From: a bacterium GBS-1
Lineage (GTDB): Bacteria > Synergistota > GBS-1
Assembly: GCA_001443005.1 (NCBI GenBank)
Contig: LEKQ01000003.1
Span: forward strand, 1 to 56,406
DNA length: 56,406 nucleotides
Reading direction: 5' to 3'
Shown here in pieces: positions 17,270-25,764 of the stretch. The position numbers were made by a program, and so were the translations under genes. Within the stretch, counting starts at the first letter, position 1. The number at the start of each line of letters is the position of its first letter. Under the pieces are notes generated by a model. That model made no database searches. It was given only the letters and a program-made list of their open reading frames with translations, and was not told where the DNA came from.

Positions 17270-18458
17270 GCTTCTCCACCATGGAAAAGACCTTCAAGGG
17301 CAACCCCCAGAGCTCGATGAAGCCCTTGGCTGCCTTGTGGTCAAACCTGTCAGCCTTATCATAGGTCGCAAGCTCATACCTATACATGGCGTAGTCAGAC
17401 TTCCTACCAACAACCACCGCATTCCCCTTCCAGAGCTTAACCCTAACCGTTCCAGAGACCCTCTCCTGAAGGCTATCGATGAAGGCGTCGAAGGCCTTCC
17501 TCAGTGGAGAGTACCAGAGGCCGTAGTAAACCAGCTCAGCGTATCTCTTATCCACTATGGGTTTAAACTCCATAACCTCCCTAGGAAGGGTTAGCATCTC
17601 AAGATCCTTATGAGCCTCTATCAGAACCGTGGCGGCAGGCGTCTCATAGACCTCGCGAGACTTTATCCCCACGAGCCTATCCTCGATCATATCTATCCTT
17701 CCGACGCCATGACGGCCCGCTATCTTGTTCAAATCCATTATCAGCTCATGTAGCTTCTCATACCTTTTTCCATTTATGGCAACCGGTGCACCTCTCTCGA
17801 AGGTTATCTCGATATACTCCGGCTCATCGGGAGCCTTATCGATGGATACGGTCATCTCGAAGGCATCCTCCGGTGGCTCAACCCATGGGTCCTCAAGCAC
17901 CCCACACTCTATGCTCCTCCCCCAAAGGTTCTCATCGATGCTATAAGGCTTCTTCTTGGTAACGGGAACAGGTATTCCAAGCTTCTCAGCGTATTCGATC
18001 TCCTCCTCGCGAGACGAGAAGCTCCACTCCCTAACCGGCGCTATAACCTTGACCGAAGGTTTCAAGAACATAGCGCTTACCTCAAACCTCACCTGATCGT
18101 TTCCCTTACCTGTGCAACCATGGGCTACCGCCTCCGCTCCTTCCCTCTCCGCGACCTCTATGAGATGCTTGGTTATAAGAGGCCTCGAAAGGGAGGAAAG
18201 AAGAGGATATTTACCCTCGTAAAGCCCGTTAGCCTTAAGGGTTGGAAGGACGAAGTCGCAAGCGAACTCCTCCTTCGCATCAACCACATAAGCCTTAGAG
18301 GCACCAGCCTTTAGGGCCCTATCCTTTATCGCATCGAAGTCGCTACCCTGCCCCACGTCAACGGTTAAAGCTATAACCTCAGCTCTGTACTCCTCCTGAA
18401 TCCACCTTATCGCAACCGATGTGTCAAGACCGCCTGAATAGGCCAAAACGACCTTCAA
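17250..18458 (-). CDS. argG: Argininosuccinate synthase
   Basis: A 402-residue enzyme that joins citrulline and aspartate with ATP. It has the N-terminal PP-loop ATP site [10 protein letters not shown] (residues ~5-14), the [14 protein letters not shown] segment near 115, and the [11 protein letters not shown] region near 180. I choose the TTG at 18458 because it gives [10 protein letters not shown] and follows the Shine-Dalgarno GGAGGTGG (18464-18471) by 5 nt. A longer frame from the GTG at 18473 would translate that Shine-Dalgarno. Transcription starts at a consensus promoter about 320 bp upstream and passes through an arginine T-box leader. argH follows with a 20-nt overlap. Confidence 0.96.
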   Translation of the reverse strand: MKVVLAYSGGLDTSVAIRWIQEEYRAEVIALTVDVGQGSDFDAIKDRALKAGASKAYVVDAKEEFACDFVLPTLKANGLYEGKYPLLSSLSRPLITKHLIEVAEREGAEAVAHGCTGKGNDQVRFEVSAMFLKPSVKVIAPVREWSFSSREEEIEYAEKLGIPVPVTKKKPYSIDENLWGRSIECGVLEDPWVEPPEDAFEMTVSIDKAPDEPEYIEITFERGAPVAINGKRYEKLHELIMDLNKIAGRHGVGRIDMIEDRLVGIKSREVYETPAATVLIEAHKDLEMLTLPREVMEFKPIVDKRYAELVYYGLWYSPLRKAFDAFIDSLQERVSGTVRVKLWKGNAVVVGRKSDYAMYRYELATYDKADRFDHKAAKGFIELWGLPLKVFSMVEKHAKGKV

Positions 18459-18484
18459 ATCTACCACCTCCACAATAAGTTTTT

Positions 18485-18775
18485 AAGCCCCGTCCCTAAA
18501 ACCAAAGGGACGGGGCTTATGATCATGAAGCCTCGCGGTGCCACCCTTTTTGATAGGGAAAGATCTCTTTCCCTATCCGCTCCTTTCGGCCTTTAACGGG
18601 ACCAACCGGAGGCTCTACTTGGCTTTAAAGAAGCCTTTCTTCGAGCCTCGGCTCCAGGGCCCGTTTCAGCTTCCCTCAACTCCGAGAGGCGCTCTCAGCC
18701 CAGTGGCGCCCCCTCTCTGTCGGCAAGGCGAAGCCTACTTCACCCCTTCACAGCCTTTACCTCTGTTAAATTCTT
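18485..18775 (-). promoter_or_regulatory. T-box riboswitch (arginine-type) leader of argGH
   Basis: On the minus strand the T-box core AAGGGTGGCACCGCG ends near 18531, followed by a 13-bp terminator stem AAGCCCCGTCCCT/AGGGACGGGGCTT (18485-18518). The alternative antiterminator pairs the T-box and its GGCTT with AAGCC and CCC of the terminator 5' arm. Upstream, Stem I shows AGTA on the 5' side, AGAGAG distally, and GAAA-CGG-GCCCTGGAGC on the 3' side. Aligned with the glyQS T-box as I recall it, the specifier codon is CGG (18661-18663), an arginine codon. Uncharged tRNA-Arg should therefore switch on argGH. The bases after the stem are AAAAACTT rather than a U-run, so the terminator looks weak. 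The 438-bp gap between argG and lysA is otherwise the two promoters. Confidence 0.9.
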
Positions 18776-18780
18776 CATGA

Positions 18781-18809
18781 ATTATAAATCACCTAAGAAC
18801 AAAAGTCAA
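18781..18809 (-). promoter_or_regulatory. Promoter of the argG T-box leader
   Basis: On the minus strand, -35 TTGACT (18804-18809) and -10 TATAAT (18781-18786) are separated by 17 bp, close to the sigma-70 consensus. Transcription should begin near 18774, immediately before the first T-box helix. Confidence 0.85.
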
Positions 18810-18826
18810 TGATGTTCTGAAGCACG

Positions 18827-18855
18827 TTGACTTTAAACAATGAGAATGATATATT
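18827..18855 (+). promoter_or_regulatory. Promoter of lysA
   Basis: -35 TTGACT (18827-18832) and -10 TATATT (18850-18855) are separated by 17 bp. The -35 box faces that of the argG promoter across 17 bp, forming the inverted repeat AAAGTCAA-N17-TTGACTTT. Start of transcription should be near 18862, giving a leader of about 35 nt. Confidence 0.8.
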
Positions 18856-18896
18856 GTGCTTAAAAAGCAAAACCTTATAGAATGGGGGAAAATAGC

Positions 18897-20156
18897 ATGG
18901 CCTTTTCAAGCAGGGAAGGAACCCTTTACATTGAGGAAGTATCGGCGGTAGAACTCGCCCGTGAGCTCGGTACCCCCCTTTATGTAACCTCCAAGAGGAA
19001 GCTTGATGAAAACCTCAAATCTTACAGGGAAGCCTTTCCCGATGCCCTTGTATTTTACTCCGTTAAGGCAAACGATAACTTAGCCATAATGAAGATAGTC
19101 TCATCCTACGGATTTGGAGCGGAGATATTTAGCAACGGTGAGCTATACTTAGCTCTGCTAGCGGGCTTCGAAAGATCCAAGATACTCTTTAATGGTAACT
19201 CAAAGAGCCCAGAGGAGATAAGGATGGCGCTAAGAACAGGGGTAGTTTTCAGCGTCGATAGCATCGAGGAGCTTGATAATCTATTTGAGATAGCTAATGA
19301 GGAGGGTAAAACACCTCAGATAGCCTTCAGGATAAATCCCGGCGTTGACCCCAAGACTCACCCCAAGGTGGCGACGGGGCTTAGGGAGTCGAAGTTCGGT
19401 ATCCCCATTGAGCGAGCCCAAGAAGCCTATGAGAAAGCTTTGAAGCTAAGGATGAAGCCCATAGGAATACACTTTCACGTGGGAAGCCAGATACTTGACC
19501 TCTCGGTCTATGAGGCAGCGCTAACCGGTATATATGACCTGCCAGCGAGGCTTGAAAAAATGGGAATAGATCTGGAGTTTATAAATATAGGTGGAGGGCT
19601 TGGGATAGACTACACCGGTAGCGGAGCACCAACCCCCAAGGAGTTAGCGAACAGGGTGAAACCAATCTTCGATGAGATAACTTCGGGCCTCAAAAGCAAG
19701 CCGAAGCTTTACCTTGAGCCAGGAAGAAGCATAGTTGGAAACACCACCGTACTCCTCACGCGCGTGAACCTAGTGAAAAACGCTTACAAGAAGTTCATAG
19801 CAGTAGATGCGGGTTTCAACCTTCTGATTCGCCCAACCCTATACGGCTCCTATCACAGGGTCGCGGTCGCTAATAAGATGGATAAATTCGAAGAGGAAAC
19901 TTACACCATTGTGGGTCCCATATGCGAGAGCGGAGACATATTAGCCCAAGATAGGAAATTACCCAAAGTAGAGAGAGGAGATCTGATAGCCATATTTGAT
20001 ACGGGAGCCTATGGATTTGCGATGAGCAGCCAGTACAACGGGCGCCCAAGATGCGCAGAGGTCCTGGTTAACGGAAAAAGATGGGATATCATAAGAGAGA
20101 GGGAGAGCATTTTAGACCTATTAGCTAGGCAAAGGATACCCGAGTGGCTGTTTTAA
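18897..20156 (+). CDS. lysA: Diaminopimelate decarboxylase
   Basis: A 419-residue PLP-dependent fold-III decarboxylase that makes L-lysine from meso-diaminopimelate. Visible are the PLP lysine in FYSVKAND (about residue 57), the HFHVGSQ motif near 195, the glycine-rich phosphate loop NIGGGLGIDY near 230, the EPGRSIVGN motif near 275, and the CESGDILAQDR segment with the Cys from the partner subunit near 343. The ATG at 18897 is preferred because GGGGGA lies 8 nt before it. An in-frame ATG at 18882 would place that Shine-Dalgarno inside the gene. lysA stands alone, divergent from argG, and is followed by a hairpin before converging dehydrogenase genes. Confidence 0.95.
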   Translation: MAFSSREGTLYIEEVSAVELARELGTPLYVTSKRKLDENLKSYREAFPDALVFYSVKANDNLAIMKIVSSYGFGAEIFSNGELYLALLAGFERSKILFNGNSKSPEEIRMALRTGVVFSVDSIEELDNLFEIANEEGKTPQIAFRINPGVDPKTHPKVATGLRESKFGIPIERAQEAYEKALKLRMKPIGIHFHVGSQILDLSVYEAALTGIYDLPARLEKMGIDLEFINIGGGLGIDYTGSGAPTPKELANRVKPIFDEITSGLKSKPKLYLEPGRSIVGNTTVLLTRVNLVKNAYKKFIAVDAGFNLLIRPTLYGSYHRVAVANKMDKFEEETYTIVGPICESGDILAQDRKLPKVERGDLIAIFDTGAYGFAMSSQYNGRPRCAEVLVNGKRWDIIRERESILDLLARQRIPEWLF

Positions 20157-20164
20157 AAGCTTTT

Positions 20165-20186
20165 GGGGTGAGCTTAAGCCCACCCC
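20165..20186. terminator. Hairpin between converging lysA and dehydrogenase operon
   Basis: GGGGTG (20165-20170) pairs with CACCCC (20181-20186) around a loop that can itself fold (GCTTAAGC). It sits in the 41-bp gap between two converging stops and could act in both directions, but the U-tract is poor on both strands. Confidence 0.5.
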
Positions 20187-20197
20187 TAACATCCCCT

Positions 20198-21181
20198 TTA
20201 GGGCTTAAGTAAGACCTTTATCCCTACCCCTTCAGTGAGCATTTTTAACCCCTTAGGGCCATCCTCAAGGGGAAGAATGTGGGTTATTAAGGCATCTTTA
20301 TTTATCTTGCCTTCGCGCAGAAGCTCTATGGAGGCGAGATAGTCCCAGCGGTTATAAACGCGACAACCCACCCATGTGATCTCCTTGAAGGCAAGTTTTA
20401 CCAGGTTGGAAGGAACGGGAGCCTTGGGTAAGCCGACCTGAACCATCGTCCCCCTAACGCGGGTTGAGGCCAAGGCCTGATCCACCGTATCGGGAACACC
20501 TGCGGCCTCAAAGGTAACATCAACCATATTTTCTCTGAAGGGCTCCTCCTCAGGACTAACCACCTCAACGGGAAGCCTCTTAAGGTAGCCCCTCCTATAG
20601 GAGCTGACCTCAGATATTATAACTTTAGAAGCACCAGCTATGACAAGAACCTGCGCTAAAAGCCCACCTATGGCACCTCCACCGAAAACGATAGCCGTCT
20701 CACCGACCTTGATCCCTGAGCGCCTTACGGCGTGAACCGCAACAGCCAAGGGCTCCACTATAGCGGCATCCTCAAAAGAGAGGTCACCAACATCATAAAG
20801 CCTCTCTACGGGAACAGCAACGTACTCAGCCATCCCTCCAGGAGCATCTATCCCAAGAAAGCCGAGCTTCTCACAGACGTGATAGTTACCCTCAAGGCAA
20901 GGCCTACACTTACCACAGGTAAGCAGAGGCTCCACCGCAACCCTCTTACCTATCCAACCCTTATTCCCCTCATCGAAGACGTCTACCACCTCTCCACAGA
21001 ACTCATGCCCCAGCACCAAGGGAGGGCGAGCTCTAGGATGCTTACCCGCAGAGATCATAAGGTCGCTCCCACATATACCAGCGTAGGCCACTTTAACCAA
21101 GGCCTCTCCCTTTTTAATCTGAGGCAAAGGGATATCTTCAACCCTAACGTCATGGGGAGCTTCATAAACTAAGGCCTTCAT
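20198..21181 (-). CDS. Zinc-dependent medium-chain alcohol/polyol dehydrogenase
   Basis: A 327-residue MDR-family dehydrogenase. The catalytic zinc Cys is in AGICGSD (about residue 37) with GHEFCGEV near 60. The structural zinc is held by the four cysteines of CGKCRPCLEGNYHVC near 89-103, and the nucleotide-binding site is VFGGGAIGGLLAQ near 167. It belongs to the threonine/sorbitol dehydrogenase branch and oxidises a secondary alcohol of a polyol or sugar acid with NAD(P). It is the last gene of the sugar-acid operon, 6 nt after the SDR gene. The exact substrate is unknown; context suggests an aldonate or uronate derivative. Confidence 0.82.
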   Translation of the reverse strand: MKALVYEAPHDVRVEDIPLPQIKKGEALVKVAYAGICGSDLMISAGKHPRARPPLVLGHEFCGEVVDVFDEGNKGWIGKRVAVEPLLTCGKCRPCLEGNYHVCEKLGFLGIDAPGGMAEYVAVPVERLYDVGDLSFEDAAIVEPLAVAVHAVRRSGIKVGETAIVFGGGAIGGLLAQVLVIAGASKVIISEVSSYRRGYLKRLPVEVVSPEEEPFRENMVDVTFEAAGVPDTVDQALASTRVRGTMVQVGLPKAPVPSNLVKLAFKEITWVGCRVYNRWDYLASIELLREGKINKDALITHILPLEDGPKGLKMLTEGVGIKVLLKP

Positions 21182-21187
21182 TGATGT

Positions 21188-21952
21188 TTATCCCCTTGCT
21201 AAGTAGCCACCATCAACCACAAGTATATGCCCATTGACGTAATCCGAAGCCCGCGATGCAAGGAATATGGCCGCCCCTACGAGATCCTCAGGTTCACCCC
21301 ATCTCCCAGCAGGTATCCTCGAGAGAATCGTGTTATAGCGATTAGGATCAGCCTGAAGCGCAGAGGTAAGCTTGGTCTTTATCCAGCCAGGAGCTATGGC
21401 GTTAACGTTAATACCCCTTCCACCCCACTCATTAGCCAAAGTCCTAACAAGCCCAGCTATCCCAGACTTAGAAGCGGCGTAAGAAACTACGTTCATACCA
21501 CCCATGAAGGTAAGCATTGAAGCGATGTGAATAATCTTTCCATAGCCTCTAGATAGCATATCCTGCCCCACAAGCTGGCTCATCAAGAAGGCGCTCCTTA
21601 AGTTCAAAGCCATCACCGCATCCCAATCCTCAAGGGAGTGTTTCTCCGCAGGTGTGCGACGTATAGTTCCAGCGACGTAAGCCAATACGTCAACTCTACC
21701 CATGGTCTTCAATGCGAAGTCCACAATCGACCTAACACCCTCCTCCTTGCTTAGATCAGCGGTGATAGTAACGATATCTAATCCCTTGGCATTCGCCTTT
21801 TCCTTAGTCTCCTCTATACTGCTATGCCCAACAGCGAGGACCTTAGCCCCAGCTTGAGCGAAGCCCAAGGCTATCGCCTGTCCTATACCGCTACCAGCAC
21901 CGGTCACAAGCGCCATGCGATCCTTCAAGCTGAACAAAGAAGAAACATCCAT
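21188..21952 (-). CDS. SDR-family dehydrogenase, KduD/gluconate 5-dehydrogenase-like
   Basis: A 254-residue short-chain dehydrogenase. It has TGAGSGIG for nucleotide binding (about residues 18-25), the catalytic Ser in IIHIASML (near 144), and YAASK with Tyr and Lys (near 158-162). The C-terminal run RIPAGRWGEPEDLVGAAIFL and SDYVNGHILVVDGGYLARG is characteristic of KduD, 2-dehydro-3-deoxy-D-gluconate 5-dehydrogenase, and of closely related gluconate dehydrogenases. It likely interconverts keto and hydroxy groups of sugar acids. It lies 142 bp downstream of the IclR-family gene and just before a zinc dehydrogenase. The gap before it contains an inverted repeat, so it may have its own control point. 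Confidence 0.82.
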   Translation of the reverse strand: MDVSSLFSLKDRMALVTGAGSGIGQAIALGFAQAGAKVLAVGHSSIEETKEKANAKGLDIVTITADLSKEEGVRSIVDFALKTMGRVDVLAYVAGTIRRTPAEKHSLEDWDAVMALNLRSAFLMSQLVGQDMLSRGYGKIIHIASMLTFMGGMNVVSYAASKSGIAGLVRTLANEWGGRGINVNAIAPGWIKTKLTSALQADPNRYNTILSRIPAGRWGEPEDLVGAAIFLASRASDYVNGHILVVDGGYLARG

Positions 21953-21987
21953 CCTTAACCACCCCCCTTAAAGGTGAAGGGCATTTC

Positions 21988-22002
21988 CTCCGCAATGCGG
22001 AG
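21988..22002. promoter_or_regulatory. Inverted repeat upstream of the SDR gene
   Basis: CTCCGCAATGCGGAG is a 15-bp palindrome with 7-bp arms, 35 bp before the SDR start and inside the 142-bp gap after the IclR-family gene. It may be a protein-binding site or an mRNA hairpin. A longer alternative pairing, GCATT with AATGC, overlaps it. It does not resemble the operator candidate at 26800-26825. Confidence 0.4.
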
Positions 22003-22094
22003 ACCACCTCTTCTTAAGAGACGGTCTACCTTCTCCACCCCTACACCCCTTTGTTGCACACTATAAAGCATTGTCTTGTTTTAAAAGAGGTCTC

Positions 22095-22862
22095 TTAGAA
22101 TCCCCTCCACCCCATTCTCTTAGATATGACCGAGGCGTACTCCATAACTTTCTTAGCCAGGTAAGGTATCCTCTCCTGAGTGATGGTCAACACGGAACCG
22201 GAGATGCTTAAAGCGGCTATAACCTTATTTCTGTAATCGAATATGGGAGCCGCAACGCACCTCACGCCTGGCTCGTTCTCCTCGTCATCCACGGCATATC
22301 CGCGCAGTCGAACCTCCTCAAGATGCCTTAAAAGCACTTCAGGATTGGTTATGGTATTCTCGGTACAACTTTTAAGCCCCTTTCTTATCACCCTATCGAC
22401 GTAGCTTCTAGGAGAGAAGGCCAATATGGCTTTACCAACCGCAGTTGCGTGAAGCGGAACATACCAACCTATCTGGGATCGCATCCTGAAGGTCTGATTG
22501 CTGTCTATCTTATCTATATAAAGTCCCATATCATTATCAGGAATCACAAGGTGAACCGTTTCATTGACCTCATTAGCAAGCTTCTTCAACAGATCGTGGG
22601 CCTCTCTCCTTAAGTCCAGCCTATCCAGTATGATTCCGCCCAAATAAAGGGGCTTCATCCCCAAGCGATATCTCTTAGTATCGGGATCCTTATCTACATA
22701 CTTGTACTTCAGCAAGACGCTTAATATCCTGTGAACTGTGCTCTTATGAAGACCGACCCTTCGAGAGAGCTCTGTAACCCCCATCCCATCCTTTTCCTTG
22801 GCCAACTCCTCTAATATATTTAAGGCTCTCTCTATAGACTGAACTACCTTTTCTCTCTCCAA
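22095..22862 (-). CDS. IclR-family transcription regulator
   Basis: A 255-residue regulator with an N-terminal winged helix-turn-helix (residues ~8-65, with GVTELSRRVGLHKSTVHRIL) and the C-terminal IclR ligand-binding domain (HATAVGKAILAFSP near 138, and DDEENEPGVRCVAAPIFD near 200). Proteins of the KdgR branch control sugar-acid catabolism and release DNA when bound to a 2-keto-3-deoxy-sugar acid. It is cotranscribed with the TRAP transporter and dehydrogenases, so it probably represses its own operon at the site at 26800-26825. The start is a TTG, with the Shine-Dalgarno GGAGGTAGGATC covering the dctM stop. Confidence 0.9.
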   Translation of the reverse strand: MEREKVVQSIERALNILEELAKEKDGMGVTELSRRVGLHKSTVHRILSVLLKYKYVDKDPDTKRYRLGMKPLYLGGIILDRLDLRREAHDLLKKLANEVNETVHLVIPDNDMGLYIDKIDSNQTFRMRSQIGWYVPLHATAVGKAILAFSPRSYVDRVIRKGLKSCTENTITNPEVLLRHLEEVRLRGYAVDDEENEPGVRCVAAPIFDYRNKVIAALSISGSVLTITQERIPYLAKKVMEYASVISKRMGWRGF

Positions 22863-22869
22863 TTAGATC

Positions 22870-24162
22870 CTACCTCCATAATAGATTAACGATACCGGTA
22901 GTGAAGGCTGGAAAAAAGGTAATTAAGAAAAGTTCAAAAAGCAGAAGCCCATAAAAGGGGATAGCTTCTATTATAAAATCCTTGGTCTTACACTTCGTCA
23001 CCCCACAGGAAACGAACATCAGCGTCCCAACGGGAGGAGTTAAACATCCTATGGCTAAGTTGAATATGAATATCATGCCAAAGTGAATGTCGTCTATACC
23101 ATACTTAGCCGCAATAGGGGCCAAAAGGGGAGCGAGTATAACTATCGCAGCGTTACCTTCCATTATCATACCGACTATCAGAAGAAAAATATTCACTGCC
23201 AAAAGAAAGAGATATTTGCTTGGGATATTCGTCAAGATCCAACTGGCTATCTCCTGAGGCACCCTTTCCCTCGTTAAGATCCAAGCGAAGGTAGAAGCGG
23301 ATGCAATTATGAGCATTATAGAAGAGGTTGTCACTACGGTCTCCCTAATTGACTGAAAGAACTGGTTTAGCCCCATCTCTCTATACATCAGTGCGAGAAA
23401 GAGGGCGTAAACTATGGCTATGGCACCCGCTTCCGTGGGAGTGAACACCCCTATGCGAATCCCCCCTATTATAACCACCGGCAGAATAAGGGCCCAAAAG
23501 GCTTTCTTAAAGGCCCTTAGGAACTCCTGAGGCGTCCTCTTTCTATCATAAAGAGGCATATACCCCCTTCTCTTAGATATAAACCACACCATTATCATCA
23601 TCAAGAAGCAGAGCAGTAATCCCGGTCCTATCCCAGCTATGAAGAGCTTACCTATAGATGTGTTTGTAACGGAACCGTATATGATCATGGCTATACCGGG
23701 AGGAATTAGGGGGGTGATTATGGCAGATGTGGCAACTATGACGGTCCCGAAGGCCTTAGGTATACCCCTCCTTTCCATCTCCGGTACGAGCATCTTAGCC
23801 TCCATAGCCGCATCGGCGAGATTCGACCCACAAAGTCCCCCCATAACAGTTGAAAGAAGTATCGAAACCTGAGCTAAGCCTCCCGGCATCCTTCCAACCA
23901 TGACCTCACAGAAGTCCATTATGCGCCTTGTAACTCCGGAGTAGTTGAAGATGATCCCAGCGAAGATGAAGAAAGCGATGGCAAGAAGGGGGATGCTCTC
24001 CACGCCTGAGATAACCCTCTGAGCCACTATATAAGGTGGAATGGCAGGGTTTAAAGCGAAATACAAGGCAGACCCACCCAGTATAGACGCAAAAACAGGA
24101 ACCCTAAGGAACATGAGCGCGAAAGTCACAACCGCTGCCAGTAGAGCGAGGTCCGTATGCAT
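22870..24162 (-). CDS. dctM: TRAP transporter large permease subunit
   Basis: A 430-residue, almost wholly hydrophobic protein with about 12 membrane helices, matching the DctM/SiaM large subunit of TRAP transporters. The conserved segments PLLAIAFFIFAG (near 53), STVMGGLCGSNLADAAM (near 104) and ITPLIPPGIAMIIYG (near 149) are present, as is the second-repeat NLAIGCLTPPVGT near 370. It uses the sodium gradient to import an organic acid delivered by the binding protein. It starts 3 nt after the dctQ stop. Its neighbours (dehydrogenases and an IclR regulator) point to a uronate, aldonate or similar sugar acid as cargo. Confidence 0.94.
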   Translation of the reverse strand: MHTDLALLAAVVTFALMFLRVPVFASILGGSALYFALNPAIPPYIVAQRVISGVESIPLLAIAFFIFAGIIFNYSGVTRRIMDFCEVMVGRMPGGLAQVSILLSTVMGGLCGSNLADAAMEAKMLVPEMERRGIPKAFGTVIVATSAIITPLIPPGIAMIIYGSVTNTSIGKLFIAGIGPGLLLCFLMMIMVWFISKRRGYMPLYDRKRTPQEFLRAFKKAFWALILPVVIIGGIRIGVFTPTEAGAIAIVYALFLALMYREMGLNQFFQSIRETVVTTSSIMLIIASASTFAWILTRERVPQEIASWILTNIPSKYLFLLAVNIFLLIVGMIMEGNAAIVILAPLLAPIAAKYGIDDIHFGMIFIFNLAIGCLTPPVGTLMFVSCGVTKCKTKDFIIEAIPFYGLLLFELFLITFFPAFTTGIVNLLWR

Positions 24163-24165
24163 AGG

Positions 24166-24636
24166 CTAAGAATCACCACCCTTTAAGTTATACAAGGTCC
24201 AGCTTATGAGCATCGACAGGCAGCCCAAGGGAAGAGCTATGCAGACTATGTAATAGGGAACGTGCAAGACGTTGGTGGTCCTCCCTATCTCCCACTGAAG
24301 CATAACGAATCTAAATCCGTTCAAGATTAGGTAAATTAAAAGAAGGGAGACCACAAGATAAACGAAGACACCAATCACCCTTTGCAAGGGTTTGGGAAAG
24401 ATCTCTACTAAGACCTCTATAGCTACATGCCCTCCATGTTTGAAAGCTAGGCTCCCTCCAAAGAAGCTTAGCCAGACATAGCACCAGAGCTGGACCTCCT
24501 CTTGCCAAGAAAAGGGGCGATTTAAGACATACCTCATCAATACCCCCACGGCAGTAACTGCAACCAAGATTATCAAGGATAAACCTGATATAAATAACTC
24601 TAAGTTTCCCAAAAGCTTAAAGACCCACCTAATCAA
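24166..24636 (-). CDS. dctQ: TRAP transporter small permease subunit
   Basis: A ~156-residue protein with four membrane helices, the DctQ partner of DctM. The motif NRPFSWQEEVQLWCYVWLSFFGG is characteristic of the family. I place the start at the TTG at 24636, 8 nt after AAAGGAG, giving MIRWVFKLLG. A frame to 24702 would translate the hairpin that separates dctP from dctQ. The gene lies between dctP and dctM. The weak start and the intercistronic hairpin fit the usual excess of binding protein over membrane subunits. Confidence 0.88.
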   Translation of the reverse strand: MIRWVFKLLGNLELFISGLSLIILVAVTAVGVLMRYVLNRPFSWQEEVQLWCYVWLSFFGGSLAFKHGGHVAIEVLVEIFPKPLQRVIGVFVYLVVSLLLIYLILNGFRFVMLQWEIGRTTNVLHVPYYIVCIALPLGCLSMLISWTLYNLKGGDS

Positions 24637-24664
24637 GATCTTAACTCCTTTCCTAAAGATATAG

Positions 24665-24689
24665 GGGCAGGAAGCTTTCCTTCCTGCCC
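24665..24689 (-). terminator. Intercistronic hairpin between dctP and dctQ
   Basis: GGGCAGGAAG and CTTCCTGCCC form a perfect 10-bp stem with a 5-nt loop, 17 nt after the dctP stop. Only CTATATCTTT follows, so it is probably a leaky terminator or a 3' stabiliser that raises binding-protein mRNA over the permease genes. Confidence 0.6.
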
Positions 24690-24706
24690 ACCCCATGTCC
24701 AAAGGA

Positions 24707-25705
24707 CTACTTCATAGCGTTCTTCACGGTCTGATAGAGATTGGGAGACCACTTGGAGGTGAACTCAGGAAGTTCGTAAAACTTCTTCGCTGCCTCCTTA
24801 AACTCGCTTAAATCCACCTCTATAACCTCAACACCACTAGCCCTCATCTTCTCCAAGCAGTCCTTCTCAAGATCCGCATATACGGAGTTATTGTAAGCTC
24901 CAGCCGCGTCTCCAGCTTCCATCAATATCTTCTGCTGCTCAGGCGTAAGGGAGTTAAAAACTTTCGTCCCGCAAATCCAGGTGGTGAAGTTCTTAACGTG
25001 ACCGGTTAAAACCAGATACTTAGCGACTTCAGCAAACTTACCCTTATAGAGAACGGGTATGGGGTTCTCCAAGCCATCAACAACACCTTGCTGTAAGGCG
25101 GTGTAAACCTCACCCAACGGCATGGGCGTGGGAACAGCTCCTAAGACCTCAAACCCCTTTATCTGAATCGTGTTATTGGGAACGCGAACCTTCATACCCT
25201 TGAGGTCCGCAAGCTTCCTAACCGGCTTCTTAACGAGAAGGTGCCTATCCCCATATACCCAGTTAGCGGTTAATATCTTCAACCCCTTCTCCTCAAGCTT
25301 TTTGCACTGCTCCTTCCACCAGTCGCTTTTAGTTAGCTTCCAGCAGTCATCCCAGCTATCGAAAAGATAGGGACCAAAGACTATACCGAAATCGGGAACG
25401 CCACGATCCGCATAAAAAGCCCCATCAGCCAAGGTGATTACAGGGATACCAGCCAACATCTGATCGATGAGCTCATTCTTGGAACCCAGCTGACTCGATG
25501 GGTAAAGCTGAACCTTAATCGTGCCATTACTTCTTTCCTCAACGAGCTTCTTCCAATGATTGCAACCAAGGTCCACAGGCTCACCCGGGTGATTCTCGTA
25601 GCCTATCATGATGGTTAGGGGCTTGGTCTCAGCTGATAGGGCCGAGCTCCCAGAGAGCGAAGCTACAAGACAAAGGACAAGCAAAGCCACTAAAAGCTTC
25701 TTCAT
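24707..25705 (-). CDS. dctP: TRAP transporter substrate-binding protein
   Basis: A 332-residue periplasmic binding protein of the DctP family. It has a signal peptide of about 24 residues ending SALSAETKP. Conserved DctP elements are YPSSQLGSKNELIDQM (near 67), the region KVRVPNNTIQIKGFEVLGAVPTPMPLGEVYTALQQGVVDG (near 172-212) with the substrate-carboxylate Arg, and the C-terminal KFYELP segment. It captures an organic or sugar acid for the DctQM permease. A perfect hairpin follows the gene. The Shine-Dalgarno AAGGGAGG is 8 nt before the ATG. The ligand cannot be told from sequence; operon partners suggest an aldonate or uronate. Confidence 0.93.
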   Translation of the reverse strand: MKKLLVALLVLCLVASLSGSSALSAETKPLTIMIGYENHPGEPVDLGCNHWKKLVEERSNGTIKVQLYPSSQLGSKNELIDQMLAGIPVITLADGAFYADRGVPDFGIVFGPYLFDSWDDCWKLTKSDWWKEQCKKLEEKGLKILTANWVYGDRHLLVKKPVRKLADLKGMKVRVPNNTIQIKGFEVLGAVPTPMPLGEVYTALQQGVVDGLENPIPVLYKGKFAEVAKYLVLTGHVKNFTTWICGTKVFNSLTPEQQKILMEAGDAAGAYNNSVYADLEKDCLEKMRASGVEVIEVDLSEFKEAAKKFYELPEFTSKWSPNLYQTVKNAMK

Positions 25706-25764
25706 GAAAATACCTCCCTTCGATTTTTATTTATCACGTGCCAACGGCACCTCAACAACAGAGT

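Noticed and set aside
18459-18473. An upstream GTG start for argG.
   Set aside because: It would translate the ribosome binding site GGAGGTGG; the TTG at 18458 is correctly spaced and gives the family N-terminus.
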